A DNA stretch of 64,000 bases from Moelleriella libera RCEF 2490 (taxonomy: Eukaryota > Ascomycota > Sordariomycetes > Hypocreales > Clavicipitaceae): NCBI GenBank assembly GCA_001636675.1, contig AZGY01000003.1:310352-374351 (forward strand), in the 5' to 3' direction. The notes beneath the pieces were generated by a model. That model saw only the letters and a list, made by a program, of their open reading frames with translations. It searched no databases and was not told the origin of the DNA. Positions within the stretch are counted from its first letter, which is position 1; the number at the start of each line of letters is the position of its first letter. Of the stretch, positions 36,101 to 46,985 are shown piece after piece. The position numbers were made by a program, and so were the translations under genes.

Positions 36101-37109
36101 AAGTCAGCGCTCCTCCGAAGGTGCCGACTCGAACAGATACAAATTCCCTTAATTAAGGGCACCCTCGAAAGTTTGCCAAATGAGGACGATCTCCTGCGGC
36201 AAGATCCGGACGCGATGGATGTTGATGGTGAAGATGAGGAGATGATGGATATAGCGTTGGATGACCATGGAATTGCCATTGATTATCAAACGCTGGGCGA
36301 TGAGCTAAAGAAGGTAAGGCATCCGACCCGGTCAGACAATTATGCACTGACTGTGATAGTCCGATGCGACTGGCTTGGAGGACAAGCTTACAGAGAAAAT
36401 TTCCCTGCTTACGTCGGAGCTCGAAAAGCTGAATCCTAATATGCGCGCGATGGAACGCCTTGAGAGTGTTGAATCGAGACTTAAACAGACCGATCAAGAG
36501 TACGAGGATTCTAAAGCCGCAGCTCAAGCCGCCAAGGATGCCTTTGCAAAAATCAAGCAGAGACGCTACGACCTTTTCAATCGAGCTTTCACTCATATTC
36601 AGGAGCAGATCTCCCACGTCTACAAAGATTTGACGCGATCCGAGGCTTACCCACTTGGAGGGCAAGCGTACCTGGACATTGAAGAAGACACTGACATGCC
36701 TTATTTATCCGGTATCAAGTACCACGCTATGCCCCCACTGAAACGCTTCAGGGATATGGAACATTTATCCGGTGGAGAGAAAACGATGGCTGCCCTCGCT
36801 TTACTGTTCGCTATTCACAGTTATCAACCGAGCCCATTCTTCGTTTTGGATGAGGTAGATGCTGCACTCGACAACGCCAATGTCGACAAAATCAAAAAGT
36901 ATATACGCGAACACGCTGGACCTGGGATGCAATTCATAGTCATCAGTCTCAAGACTGGTTTGTTCCAGGACTCGGAGAGTCTCGTTGGTGTGTATCGAGA
37001 TCAAGAAATCAACAGCTCAAGGACTTTGACTCTAGACGTAAGCCCTAACTCAGAAGTTGCTTTTTTTGGTTGAAGCTAATTTGGTTGATAGTTGAGGAAG
37101 TACGTCTAG
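33128..37109 (+). CDS. SMC1: Cohesin ATPase subunit Smc1, 1253 aa, five exons
   Basis: Smc1 pairs with Smc3 in the cohesin ring that holds sister chromatids together. Exons 33128-33158, 33213-33306, 33373-36313, 36360-37037 and 37092-37109 sum to 3762 nt. The start MGKLIRLELLNFKSYKGHHT and Walker A GPNGSGKSN (33-41) form the N-terminal ATPase half, followed by SFVLGIKSSHLRSAHLKDLV. Two long coiled coils flank the hinge (about 515-690, with AGLMTGGRG). The C-terminal half has signature LSGGEKTMAALALLFAIHS and Walker B FFVLDEVDAALDNANV. The last exon encodes only LRKYV; ignoring it gives a false extension into the intron. All introns are GT-AG. Confidence 0.97.
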
Positions 37110-38547
37110 GTCTTGCGTTTCTGTACCAATTGCAGTGCATACGCCAGACAATCCAGAGGGCTACTGGAGGAGATTAGCCCCGGACAGCAACATCGCTATG
37201 CAACGGACGGCCGGACGAAGCCTATAGCGATACCACCGGCGAACGATATTCATCTTTCACGTAGCTGAGCAGGTTTGCAACTTTTGCGTCGGAGCAGGGA
37301 CTCTTTCGTTCGAGACTTAATAATGCCACTATGCCTCGTATGAATTTCTTTCCGAGTAATCTCAGGCTTCTGTCAACGACTTCCGTCAACGACTTCCGTG
37401 GAGGCCAGAGTCTCTGTTTCCACAGCAGAACTAAATTGAATGTACGCGCTATTTGCACATGGACACGACCATTGTCACTGGTGCATGAGACTGCCCTTAC
37501 AAGCGTCGGTCTTATGATACCAGTTTTGGACTCAATTCCTGATTTTTTGGTAAAGTGTAACTTTTGCTCGCCTGTGCATGCTATGGGTCCGATCGCGCAG
37601 AGACGATGATCTTGTCTCGCAATTGAATTATGTCCCAACGACAAAGCAATGCGATCAACGCTCTGTACATTGGTTGCGTTACAAACGGATCGTCTCACCC
37701 GGCTCGCCCTGTGAGCTTGAGCAAGTCTCTTCGAATAACACTGCCTGCCTAACATGCGTGCATAAAGTCGGTCACGGAGCGTCTCTGCAAAAAGAGCTCG
37801 TTGCCAGCCTGCAGCTATCACCCCCGCGTTTATGGAGATAGGCGGGCATATTACCTCACTCGTGAAATTTGTGGTCTACCCGACACCATTCTGATGGCTC
37901 CGCGGCCTTGATACGGGCGACAATTATGTCAGTCTTGCGCGGGAGCTCACTTTCAACTGTCCCACTTCCGGGCGAGGCGTAGGGCCGGTGCAGGTGGGTT
38001 ACGTGTAACGGATCTTAGCTTACTCCTCCGTAATGCGTTGCGCTTCGTCTTCGCGTTTTCAGAGGATGCGGCGGTCGAGAAGCCCCACTTGTTGGCCGCT
38101 ATTCCATTAGCCTCAAAATCCTCGAAACCAGCACACTTGTCTTATCCATGACGGCAAGTGGCAGATCTCCTGGTTCTTCGAGTTATGGAACGGGTTGCGA
38201 CCTTCTGAAATGCAATAATATGTTAGATACTAGTGACTTAGTAGGAGGTAGTCATGGACACAAAGGCATTCTATCTTGGCTCCTCCAAACATGCTTTCCT
38301 GGCGCAGCGCGAGGGGCCGTCACATGACAGCGCCAGGGATCCGCTGAGCGTAGACAGGCCCAATCAACCGTGCGGCCTTTCACATCAATTTGATCGATCA
38401 TCCCCCTCATGCATGCATCACGCCAACCGAACCCTATGATGGAGGGAAATCTCGACCTAATACGACCCGATCTGTTATAAGCTGCCTGCATTCTTTGACT
38501 GTGTAAGAGGAGAAGCTGCACACATTTGGATCCGGCGGCTGCCGGAG
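37110..38547. other. Spacer between SMC1 and the TFIIE-alpha gene
   Basis: The longest frame (reverse 37821-37222, 199 codons) has no recognisable domain and I do not call it. A perfect 13-bp direct duplication, TCAACGACTTCCG twice in tandem, lies at 37373-37398. Otherwise nothing is evident; the TFIIE-alpha promoter must be in the right part. Confidence 0.4.
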
Positions 38548-39990
38548 ATGGACCTCACGGTCAATCTCGTCAAGTCTGTCATGAGGGCTTTCTACACAAC
38601 GCGTGAAGTGCTGGTCATTGACGCCTTGATACTCCACGAAGCGTGGGTTCTGGACATCTTCAGCCGCTGCTGCTACTGACACGTGCGCCAGGCTGCGAGA
38701 CGACGACTTGGCCTATTTGATGGCCATTAACACCAAGGATCTTCATAAGATATGTGGCAAATTACGAGAAGACCGCTTTTTGACAGTGTCAGTAACTCAA
38801 CGAATGCCATTCAGGGTCATCAAGCGTTCCGGAATGTGCCCAGAGACACTGACCTGAGCAGACATACTAGGTCTGAGCTGCGCGAAGGGAACCCGCGCCC
38901 AACAAATCGCACATGGTATTACATCAATTACCGCCACACCATTGACGCCATCAAATGGCGAGTCTACACGATCGACAAAGAAGTTCAAGGTGCGCCCATA
39001 CCTGCAAATGAGAAGAAGGAGTACTATTGTAGCTTCTGCAAGGCAGAATGGACAGCCATGGAAGTTCTTGACAGCGTCGGCCCAAACGGTTTCCTATGCC
39101 ATCGATGTCGCCATCCTCTTTCGATCGAGGCAGATCGGACTTCCACAGGCCACGAACAGTCCACCCGACTCAATGAGCAATTCAAGTTCGTCAGCGAACT
39201 TCTACCCAAAATTGATGCAGTCCACATTCCTGAATGTGACTTTGACCGGGCACTGACGAAGGCTCGCCCCGTGGTGCGCGACGCCACTCACCAAGTCGCT
39301 GCGACAATACCTCTGGACAATGGCACAAACCGTCCGATGGCTGTCAAAGGCTTGACCAACACAGGCCCCCAATCCATCGCCGTTAATATTTCGACGTCTG
39401 ATGGTCCATCTGCGGCAGAGAAGGAGGCTGAAAGGGCACGCAAAGAGAGGATAGCGAAACAGAATGCGCTGCCGGCCTGGATGTCGAACAGCACCGTGAC
39501 AGGAGAGTCGTTCTCTGGTATTGGGCTAGATGGTTCTGCAATTGCGAAGCAGAAGGATCATGGAAGAGGCGCGTCCAAGAGCACAGTCGTAGACACCAAC
39601 ACATCTGCACAAATCGATGGTATATTTGAAAGACTGAAGGCTGAACAGGCGAAGATGGCCAAAGCGAGCATGCCAGACCTGGAGAATGATGGTAATGAGA
39701 TTGAAGAGGAGGAAGAAGAGGAGGAAGAAGAAGAAGGTGGAGGCGGCGATGAACCTGCTTTCGAAGATGTGCCAACAAGTGACTTTGCATCTCCTGCTGG
39801 CCTTTCGGGTGCTGCAAGCACGAAAAGAGGAGCCCTTGTGTTATCGTCACATGGTGGGAGTAGCAACCTTCTAAAATCGCACAAAAAGGTCAAACTTGAG
39901 GCCGACAAAGAGAAGCAATCCGCACGATCCCCAAATGATATGAGCGGTGACGATGAGGACGAAGAAGATGTGGAGTTTGAGGACATTTGA
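38548..39990 (+). CDS. TFA1: General transcription factor TFIIE alpha subunit (Tfa1), 439 aa
   Basis: TFIIE-alpha recruits and regulates TFIIH at RNA polymerase II promoters. Exons 38548-38642, 38692-38787 and 38862-39990 sum to 1320 nt. The N-terminal winged-helix (MDLTVNLVKSVMRAFYTTRE, then LRDDDLAYLMAINTKDLHK) is recovered only by splicing. NPRPTNRTWYYINYRHTIDA is a hallmark. The zinc ribbon is complete, with CSFC at about 119-122 and CHRC at about 143-146. An alanine/lysine-rich segment follows and then a Glu tract (about 345-360) and an acidic end DDEDEEDVEFEDI, as in other TFIIE-alpha proteins where it contacts TFIIH. The long downstream frame starting near 38752 is in frame but not the true start. 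Confidence 0.95.
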
Positions 39991-40378
39991 CCTCATCACT
40001 CAGGTATTCTCATTCTAGCGTCGAATATGATTTGTCTTTAGCCATAGTCTTTATGCAGGAAAAGGCGTTGCAAACGTGACCGAATGGGCTTTTCCAAAGA
40101 ACACATGAATTTTTAGATGGGGCATTGCCGTTCATCAATTTTGCAGTGGCATCAATCTCAGCACAGTCGTCTAGTCCAACGGCTTGAAATTGGTTGGGTC
40201 CCTGGCATTATTGATTCAGACACTTCTGATTGGATGCTGAGATGCTAAGTCATGTTTGTCGTCATCGCGACTAGCGTCATAGACACAGCCGTAGGTTGAT
40301 CCGATGGTCTTCTTACGAGACCACCTCTCTGCAGTAGAATCCTAGGGTCGTTCTCTTCGCATCAGACCCTCATCAACA
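39991..40378. other. Tandem spacer, TFIIE-alpha / Pol4-like gene
   Basis: About 390 bp without a gene or recognisable repeat between two co-directional genes. Confidence 0.4.
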
Positions 40379-42319
40379 ATGACTGACAAAGATTCAAATG
40401 GCAGCCCACTCGTATTCCCACCCATGTATTTGCTGCCGACCCGTCTCCGGACTGAGGAGCAGACACGATTACGGCAGACGGTTACATCCTTCACGGAAAA
40501 CATCAATGAGGCTGATATTATCGTTGGTAACATCATGAAGCGGAAGAGAGCTGAATTCGAACTGAGACGGCATAAACTGCGTTTTCATGACGCGACGCAA
40601 ATGGGGCCGTCCTTCTCAAATGTTCGAAAAGTCGAGCTTGGAGTACTTTTCGACGGAGCAGATTCAGCGCACCGGGGAAAGGAAAGTGCGTCTGATTTGG
40701 ACACTGAAAGGATAAAAGTTGTAACATTGTCCTGGCTCACAGGCTGCTTGGAGCAGAGGAAGATGCTTCCTATGGAACACTACCTTATTTTGGAGGTTAT
40801 GAAAACCAGAACGCCTGTTTGTCATAAGGAGATCCTACCAATAACACGAAAGGCTGGGGCTTGCAATGCTGGAGCGGCAGATCAAGCGACTGAAGGGCAC
40901 GTTATTGCCCTTGGGTCGCATCAGCATCTGCCCACCCTACAATTTCCAGGAGCGAACACAAAGCCACACTCTCTAAGTCGGCAAACAACATCGGAACATG
41001 ACACATCTTTGAACCTGCCCCAAATTCCCGAGACTCTTCACAAAGCGTACTCATGCCAGCGGGCGACGCTCAGGAGCCCCCCCAACAAAGTATTTATTTG
41101 GGAACTCAAACGCATTCGCACATTGCGACTACTGCAGGGAAACTATACTGGGGTGAGAGCATACTCAACCTCAATTGCTGTTCTGTCCGCGTATCCTTTC
41201 GAGCTGCGGTGCGCTGCTGGTAAGTGAATACATTTTCGGTGGGGGATGAGCAGCTGCGGCATGATATGACGATCGCTCCAAGGGCTGATACCATTGAAGA
41301 AGTTGAACGGCTGCCAGGTTGCAGCATCAAGATTGCCGATCTTTTTCGACAATGGCACGAGAAAGCAACGCTATTGGAAATCTCAGCTGCAGCGTCTGAC
41401 TCGAGACTGTCGGCATTGCAGCTTTTTCATGGCATTTGGGGAGTAGGCGATGCCACAGCCAGAGAATTCTACAATAAAGGTACGCTTGCTGACCGAGGAG
41501 CAGAAATCATTTCCTGACACTGACATTATCTCCACCGATTAAGGATGGCGCGACATAGATGATGTGATTGAACATGGGTGGCATTCCCTCAGCCGGGTTC
41601 AGCAACTTGGGCTGAAGTTTTACTCGGATTTCAATGAGAAAGTAAGTCGGCTAGAGGCCGAGAGCATTGCCGACACGGTCCACTGCCAAGCGTTAAAGAT
41701 TGGGCCCGGATTTAAGACAACCATCGTGGGAAGCTATCGGCGGGGGGAAGCACAAAGCGGCGATGTTGATATCGTTATTAGCCACCAGGATGAGACCAAG
41801 ACAAGCTTCCTCATCAAAAATTTGGTGGCCAGCCTCGAAGACGCTGGCGTTATTACACACACGCTGAATTTGTCGACGAGAAATAGCGAACGTGGCCAGC
41901 GTCCACTCGCATGGCATAGTCACGACGGCTCCTCTGGGTTCGACACGCTCGACAAGGCTATGGTAGTTTGGCAAGACAAGAAGCGTGGCGGGCAGACGGC
42001 ACGGCATCGAAGAGTAGATATCATTGTCAGCCCGTGGAAGACAGTCGGATGTGCGCTGCTAGGTTGGAGTGGAGATACAACCTTTCAGCGAGACTTACGA
42101 CGGTATTGCAAAGAAAAGCTGGGTTTCAAATTCGACAGTAGTGGCATCAGAAGACGGCGCGACGGCGCTTGGCTGGATTTTGAGGCGGGTGTTTCCTCGT
42201 CGCCGCTAGGTCAAACATGCGACCAACAAATCGCACCGGATATGGAAGAAGCTGAGAAACGCGTCTTTAGTGGACTGGGCCTAGCGTGGCGGCATCCTAC
42301 AGAGAGGGGCACAGGCTGA
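40379..42319 (+). CDS. DNA polymerase family X, Pol4/Pol-mu-like, with BRCT domain, 598 aa
   Basis: Family X polymerases of this type fill gaps during non-homologous end joining. Exons 40379-41219, 41300-41479 and 41544-42319 sum to 1797 nt. An N-terminal BRCT-like region (about 15-140) ends in VVTLSWLTGCLEQRKMLP. After a low-complexity linker come the helix-hairpin-helix motifs (VERLPGCSIKIADLFRQW and LFHGIWGVGDATAREFY). The palm has GSYRRGEAQSGDVDIVIS with two catalytic Asp residues and RRVDIIVS with the third. TTFQRDLRRYC and the end LGLAWRHPTERGTG fit fungal Pol-mu-like enzymes. The first junction was chosen as donor GTAAGT at 41220 and acceptor at 41299 because it preserves family spacing; a different acceptor pair is possible. 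Pol-mu versus Pol-lambda cannot be fully settled by eye. Confidence 0.88.
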
Positions 42320-43393
42320 CAATATGACTGTACCGCTATTTGTGTGTAGCATTCATTTCAAGCATGTTTGTGGTTTATCGCCTTCCACTGTGCTCCACCA
42401 CAAGCTGTTGAGCCAAATATGGCGGAGAAGTCGTGCGTTTGTTCGTTCGCAGCCAATTGCGACTTGCTATGGAGTAGTTGGCTGGATAGCGGCTGCCAAA
42501 CCGGGCATTTTGTCCTTAGTAGCGATTAACGGGCGGGGAAAGTCTGGTGTATTCGCGTAACTGGCGGGGCTCAGCCAGATCAATGTTAACGCAAATCGCA
42601 AGCGGAGTTTCGGCGCAATCCTCAGAAGTGTCTGCGGACTTTGCTTTTCCTCGGTCAGGATACCAGGATGTGCATAATCATGTTTATAGGGGGGGACTAG
42701 GAGACGGTGCTGCGGGATCGAAAATTGGAGGAGAGAGGAGCTCGGTAGCTCTCATGGCACGTAGGATGGGCCGCACTCTGGCGAATCTTCAAGATCGTGC
42801 CGGGTATCTATATATGCGTGTACAGTACTGATAGCGGAGGCCCAAATCAGCCAAATGGGTTTTGATGCGGCAACTGGTCGCGTGCGATCTCGAACGTCGC
42901 ATCTTGAAGCGGGCTCTTGACCCGTTGCCACATCTAGCGAAAGCAGCCGTGAAGTACCTAGACATCGGAGGACGACGGGAAAAGAACGGCAAGAACGCAG
43001 CGCTATGCGCAAGGTACTTTATCTAGTACAATGTAAGGAAGGTACTAAGTATGATGCGGCTTGTAATGGAATCGCCGCAGTCACGGACTCCGCAGGGCGG
43101 GTGCGGTAATCACTCTTGCGCGATCAATTTTCGCCTGGACTTTTGCTTTTGCCAGCCTGGCCGGCCGAATGAGACGGGGTTTATAAAAGCTTCCATCGCA
43201 CACTCCCCTTACCACCAAATCTGACCAGCTGCACTCGTCTCGTCCTCCACACGAACCTCCTTGGGCTCAATTGTACTCCTGCTAGTATAATTTGCATCTG
43301 CCTCGCAGGCGAGTAGATCGCCTACGGCTTTCGATCGAAGAACAGTGATTCAGCAAAGTCTCTCAGATTTCGAACTTGAATCTCGAAAACATC
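42320..43393. other. Spacer or promoter of the MGST3-like gene
   Basis: About 1.1 kb without a supported gene. AGGTACT and TACCTAG words occur at 42950-43055. A clear TATA box sits near the right end. Confidence 0.45.
43182..43189 (+). promoter_or_regulatory. TATA box of the MGST3-like gene
   Basis: TATAAAAG follows a GC-rich stretch (GGCCGGCCGAATGAGACGGG) and lies about 205 bases before the start codon, with a CT/CA-rich leader between. This is the strongest TATA match in the window. Confidence 0.55.
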
Positions 43394-44160
43394 ATGTCCG
43401 TTCTTCTTGACCTTTCCAAGGGATATGGGTAAGTGCTGCAGCATTCCAAGAGACGGTTGCGGCACAGGTCTGTTTGGCCACAAGGGGGTTGAAACAAATG
43501 CCCTGTGATTCCGGCCTTGGGTCGCTTCCCTTCAGTCAAGTCTACTAGCGTTTACAATGGTTGCTTTAAACCGACGCAATGGTGATTATCAAGACGATTC
43601 CTGGTCCGCTGATAATGCTTAGTCTGGTGCTCGCTGCCGCCACCAGCACCTTCTTCGTCAATACTTTGCATTCAATCCGTACCTCCTCACTTCGCAAAGT
43701 CAGTGGTGTCAAGTATCCCAATGCCTACGCCTCTGCGGAACAAGCGGACAAAAATGGCGATGCACACGCTTTCAATTGTGGTAATACAAGGCCTGCCCTC
43801 ACGATTGAGTAAGCCAGAATTCTGAAGCAGAACAGCTCAACGGGCGCACGCGAATTTCACGGAGAACCACGCGTCGCTCCTCGGTGCGCTTTTAATCAGT
43901 GGCCTGCGTTTTCCGATTACAGCTGCCATCTTGGGTGCCAGCTGGAGTTTCTCCCGTCTTCTGTACCTGTATGGCTACACGAGCGAGGCTGGCCCGCCGG
44001 GACGCAGAGCGTTCGTCTTGCCCTCCCTGTGCGATATATTCTGGGGAATTGAAGCTGACTGCACGTGTTCGTCAGTGGCGCGATCGGAGCGAGCCTTTCC
44101 GACTTTACATTGAAAGTGATTGCGGCTTTCACATGCGTCCAGGTAATTGCTGGACAGTAG
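43394..44160 (+). CDS. Microsomal glutathione S-transferase 3-like (MAPEG), 156 aa
   Basis: MAPEG proteins are small integral membrane glutathione transferases/peroxidases of the ER. Exons 43394-43428, 43623-43780, 43836-44028 and 44076-44160 sum to 471 nt. The protein starts MSVLLDLSKGYGLVLAAATS; VKYPNAYAS followed by NCAQRAHANFTENHASLLGA is the MAPEG signature region. Hydrophobic segments include LLGALLISGLRFPITAAILG and the C-terminal TLKVIAAFTCVQVIAGQ. The final junction (44029-44075) is inferred because the upstream frame otherwise runs into unrelated sequence, and it restores the membrane-spanning end. An ATG at 43579 is in frame with exon 2 and could start an alternative isoform. Confidence 0.87.
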
Positions 44161-44407
44161 ATAAGGAGAAGAACATGAAGACATGGTAGAATGTCCATCA
44201 ACCGACCCTTCGGTCGGAACTGTCGTAGCTGTCAGCACTGGGCAACAAATTATACATGTCGCGCCTGATAGCTCGGGATAGAATGAGTGTATAGCAATGC
44301 TTGCGCTTCTTTCTCCGGTGGCCTTCTAAACGTGACCGAGCTTTGCCTTTCGTCAACGGCTGAGGTGATGCCGTTTCGACTTGAGATCTGCCGTGACCGC
44401 ATTATGA

Positions 44408-45994
44408 CTATAGGGACAGCAAGTTGGCGTCGGCATCATATCCATCCTGGTCGAACAGTCGTTCTATCCCATTGTTTCCGAGAAGATAGTCTCCAAAATA
44501 CTTCATTGCGCTGAACATCTCTTCGCCAGTCGGAACAATCTGGTCCTTCGGAAGAAGGAATCCGTAGCTTCCCGTGTCTCGGAGTTTGATCTGGTAGCTG
44601 AAGTGAGCGCCCATTTCGTGATAGAACCAGTCCACGGCAGAACCGCCTCCTGATTCTGTGCCTGAAAGTGACACCTTGCGACGAAAGTCTCGCGCTTTCG
44701 CGGCGACTCCTCGACAAGCAGAAGTCACAGAGTATGATTCCCCATTGGCTATGCGGATCGCCTTGGCAATACCAGCTGCTAATTCTTCAAGGTTCTCCAG
44801 ATTGGGGGGAACTGATTGGCAAGAAAAAGCGAAGGGAAACAGTATTTGCTGGGAATAAGAATGAAGATCCAAAAGTCCGACAAACTTGACATTGTTCTGC
44901 GTCTCATTTCGAGTCCATGCCGCTAGCTGCGCTGTTTCGACAGCTTGAAAGGGCTCCTCTCCACCATAACTCTCAGAGCATGGACTCTGAGCTTGGGAAT
45001 TGTACCAGCCGTACCCGAATGTGTGATCCAGATCGAGACCTTGGCAATGACGAATACTTGTCTCCTGCCGCGACTTTCGCCAGAGCCGGTCTTCGTGCCA
45101 TGAGTACTCCATGCCGTCGGGATTGATTATGGGAATAAAGATGAAGTCAAAGTCAGTGAGTAGTTTAGTGATCATTCGCTCTTTCCCAAACGTTGTAATG
45201 AAAGACCACGCCAGATAATTCACTGTGCTTGTGGAAATCCACTCCCTAGCATGCAGACCACCAATAACAATGACTGTCTTGCGCGGCGGATCATAATCCG
45301 TCAAGGGTCGAACTCTCAATCGCAATGCCGGTATGTCTCTTCCCTCGAAAGAAGCACCAATTGAGAAGTACTCAACGAATGAAGGGAACATAGCGTCAAG
45401 CAGTTGCAGCCAACGGACGACTACTGTTAGGGGCTGGTAATCTTGAAAGAAAATGGTCTCGTCGGCAGAGCCCAGCAAAGAGCCGCCGGCGAATGGTGGA
45501 GTCTGAATGCGATTGGGTAGCGAATTGTACACTGTGATAGCTACATCTGGTACAAGAACTGAGTGAGCTGTTTGCAACGATGCAGGCAAGGACTGTAGCA
45601 GAGTCTGAAAGTTTTCCCGGCGCAATCGAATGTCCACAAAATCGTTTGCGATTGTCCACACATCAAGAAGGAGCCCCGTGGCGGCAGCGGCGAGAGCAGC
45701 TGACTGGTCGCTTGTGGTGACGTTGAATCGCACAACAATCTCATGGGCGTATCGCAGCTTCAGTTCGTTCAAGAGACTCTTTTCATTGGGGATCTTATCC
45801 GCTTGATGCTTTCTGAGCCAAAAGTTGAGAGCGCCATTGCGAAAACTGCCCCAAAATGGGATTTTCCAGCTGCTGGGCGGCTTGGGGCCTGATATCTGGA
45901 ACTGAGTGGAAATGCCAGCGGCGAGGCAGGTTCCAACCTCCTGCGAGACATGCAACAGCCCAGTCGCTGCAAGAACTGCCGATGCTATTCTCAT
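44408..45994 (-). CDS. ECM14: Inactive metallocarboxypeptidase Ecm14-like (M14A pseudo-enzyme), 528 aa
   Basis: Ecm14 is a secreted or vacuolar M14A carboxypeptidase homologue that lacks activity and is linked to the cell wall. The intronless frame has a signal peptide (MRIASAVLAATGLLHVSQEV), a propeptide with RFNVTT, and the peptidase fold from about residue 205. Zinc ligands are kept: GLHAREW (His, Glu) and LDLHSYSQQ (His). INPDGMEYSW and FGYGWYNSQ are also typical. The catalytic Glu expected before LRDTG is Lys (YQIKLRDTGSYGFLLP, about residue 468), the defining change of the Ecm14 group. I start at ATG 45994 rather than the in-frame ATG 46132 because only the former places a signal peptide at the N-terminus. 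Confidence 0.92.
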   Translation of the reverse strand: MRIASAVLAATGLLHVSQEVGTCLAAGISTQFQISGPKPPSSWKIPFWGSFRNGALNFWLRKHQADKIPNEKSLLNELKLRYAHEIVVRFNVTTSDQSAALAAAATGLLLDVWTIANDFVDIRLRRENFQTLLQSLPASLQTAHSVLVPDVAITVYNSLPNRIQTPPFAGGSLLGSADETIFFQDYQPLTVVVRWLQLLDAMFPSFVEYFSIGASFEGRDIPALRLRVRPLTDYDPPRKTVIVIGGLHAREWISTSTVNYLAWSFITTFGKERMITKLLTDFDFIFIPIINPDGMEYSWHEDRLWRKSRQETSIRHCQGLDLDHTFGYGWYNSQAQSPCSESYGGEEPFQAVETAQLAAWTRNETQNNVKFVGLLDLHSYSQQILFPFAFSCQSVPPNLENLEELAAGIAKAIRIANGESYSVTSACRGVAAKARDFRRKVSLSGTESGGGSAVDWFYHEMGAHFSYQIKLRDTGSYGFLLPKDQIVPTGEEMFSAMKYFGDYLLGNNGIERLFDQDGYDADANLLSL

Positions 45995-46985
45995 CCTTTT
46001 GAGTCTTTCCCTCTGGCCATGAAGTATGTCGTCAGTTTGTGTCACTGAATTGGTTGCTTGTCGCAGTGTGACTGACAATTGCAGAAAGAGCAAGTGTGTG
46101 TCAATTCGTCCGATTGAAGCATGAACTTTCAAGAAGCGAGAATGGGAGGGCCCGTGACGTGTGAGCCCTTACACTCTGACATCCTTTGTGCAAGGTAAGT
46201 AAGTACTAGAGGGTAGGTACATAATCTACCTATTAGGTACTAGGTAGGGATTGGATGAAAGTAAAGAAGCGGGGCGCGATCTCATACATGATTTTTCGCT
46301 CTTCACAGAGTACACCAGCACACGTTTGTAAGCAATGTACTTTCTGACGTGCAGAGTCATCCACCCATACAATAAGATATTGCCTAACGGTGAGGAGAAA
46401 TAGAACCAATCTGGATTTGTGGTAAGGCAGAGAGACTGAGACTGCTCATCTGACGGCCTGCCTGCTCCTTTCTCGGATCAGACATGATGGTGGCTGTCAG
46501 CAGCTGATTACATCAAAAGCCCGTATCCGCGGTGGGCTTTCCTCAAGAGTTCTCTCACTCCTTGGGCTTTGACGCTAAGGCCTCCACTTTCCCGCAGGAC
46601 GCAACACGCTCAATGCAATGAGCGTGATGTGGATTGACAAACCAGTACATAATATTCCGTAGCAAGACCGACCAATACGGTTGGCGCACATCACGTCGCA
46701 CGACAGCTCTGCTGAACAACCATCCCAAGCGCGTGTGACACCGGTGCGCTGCGTCTTGACAGCCGCGCGCCTCAAGGTAAACTGCAGCCACTGACCTGAG
46801 GGTCCCACAGTGTATTCGCTTTTCGTTGAGGCCGCTGCGCTGGCAAACTGAAGTCTGGTCCGAGCCCCTTCGACAGCACCTATCTTCCCTCCTACCCCTA
46901 GCTCGACGATAGTTTCCCTGCACTACAGGCCGCCTTGCTAGCAGCGGCCAGGTCTCGCCGACTATCATGCGAGTCTTCTCTCGCC
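45995..46985. promoter_or_regulatory. Divergent region, ECM14 / Sec7-PH gene
   Basis: About 1 kb between divergent starts. GGTAAGTAAGTACTAG and ACCTATTAGGTACTAGGTAG (46192-46250) form another TACCTA/TAGGTA cluster. Short frames on the reverse strand (46968-46555) have no recognisable product. Confidence 0.5.
46192..46250. repeat. TACCTA/TAGGTA tract
   Basis: The segment contains GGGTAGGTAC, CTACCTATTAGGTACTAGGTAGGG and neighbouring AAGTAAGTACT, i.e. alternating AGGTA and TACCT words with local dyad symmetry, as in the other spacer tracts. Confidence 0.55.

Noticed and set aside
37222..37821. 199-codon reverse frame between SMC1 and TFIIE-alpha
   Set aside because: No motif, no splice support and unremarkable composition; length alone is compatible with chance.
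39558..39986. 142-codon reverse frame over TFIIE-alpha
   Set aside because: Ser-rich antisense shadow of the Glu/Asp-rich C-terminus.
45995..46132. Upstream in-frame ATG of ECM14
   Set aside because: Starting there would bury the signal peptide 46 residues inside the protein.
46555..46968. 137-codon reverse frame in the ECM14/Sec7 spacer
   Set aside because: Composition and content look random; it overlaps the expected Sec7-PH gene leader.
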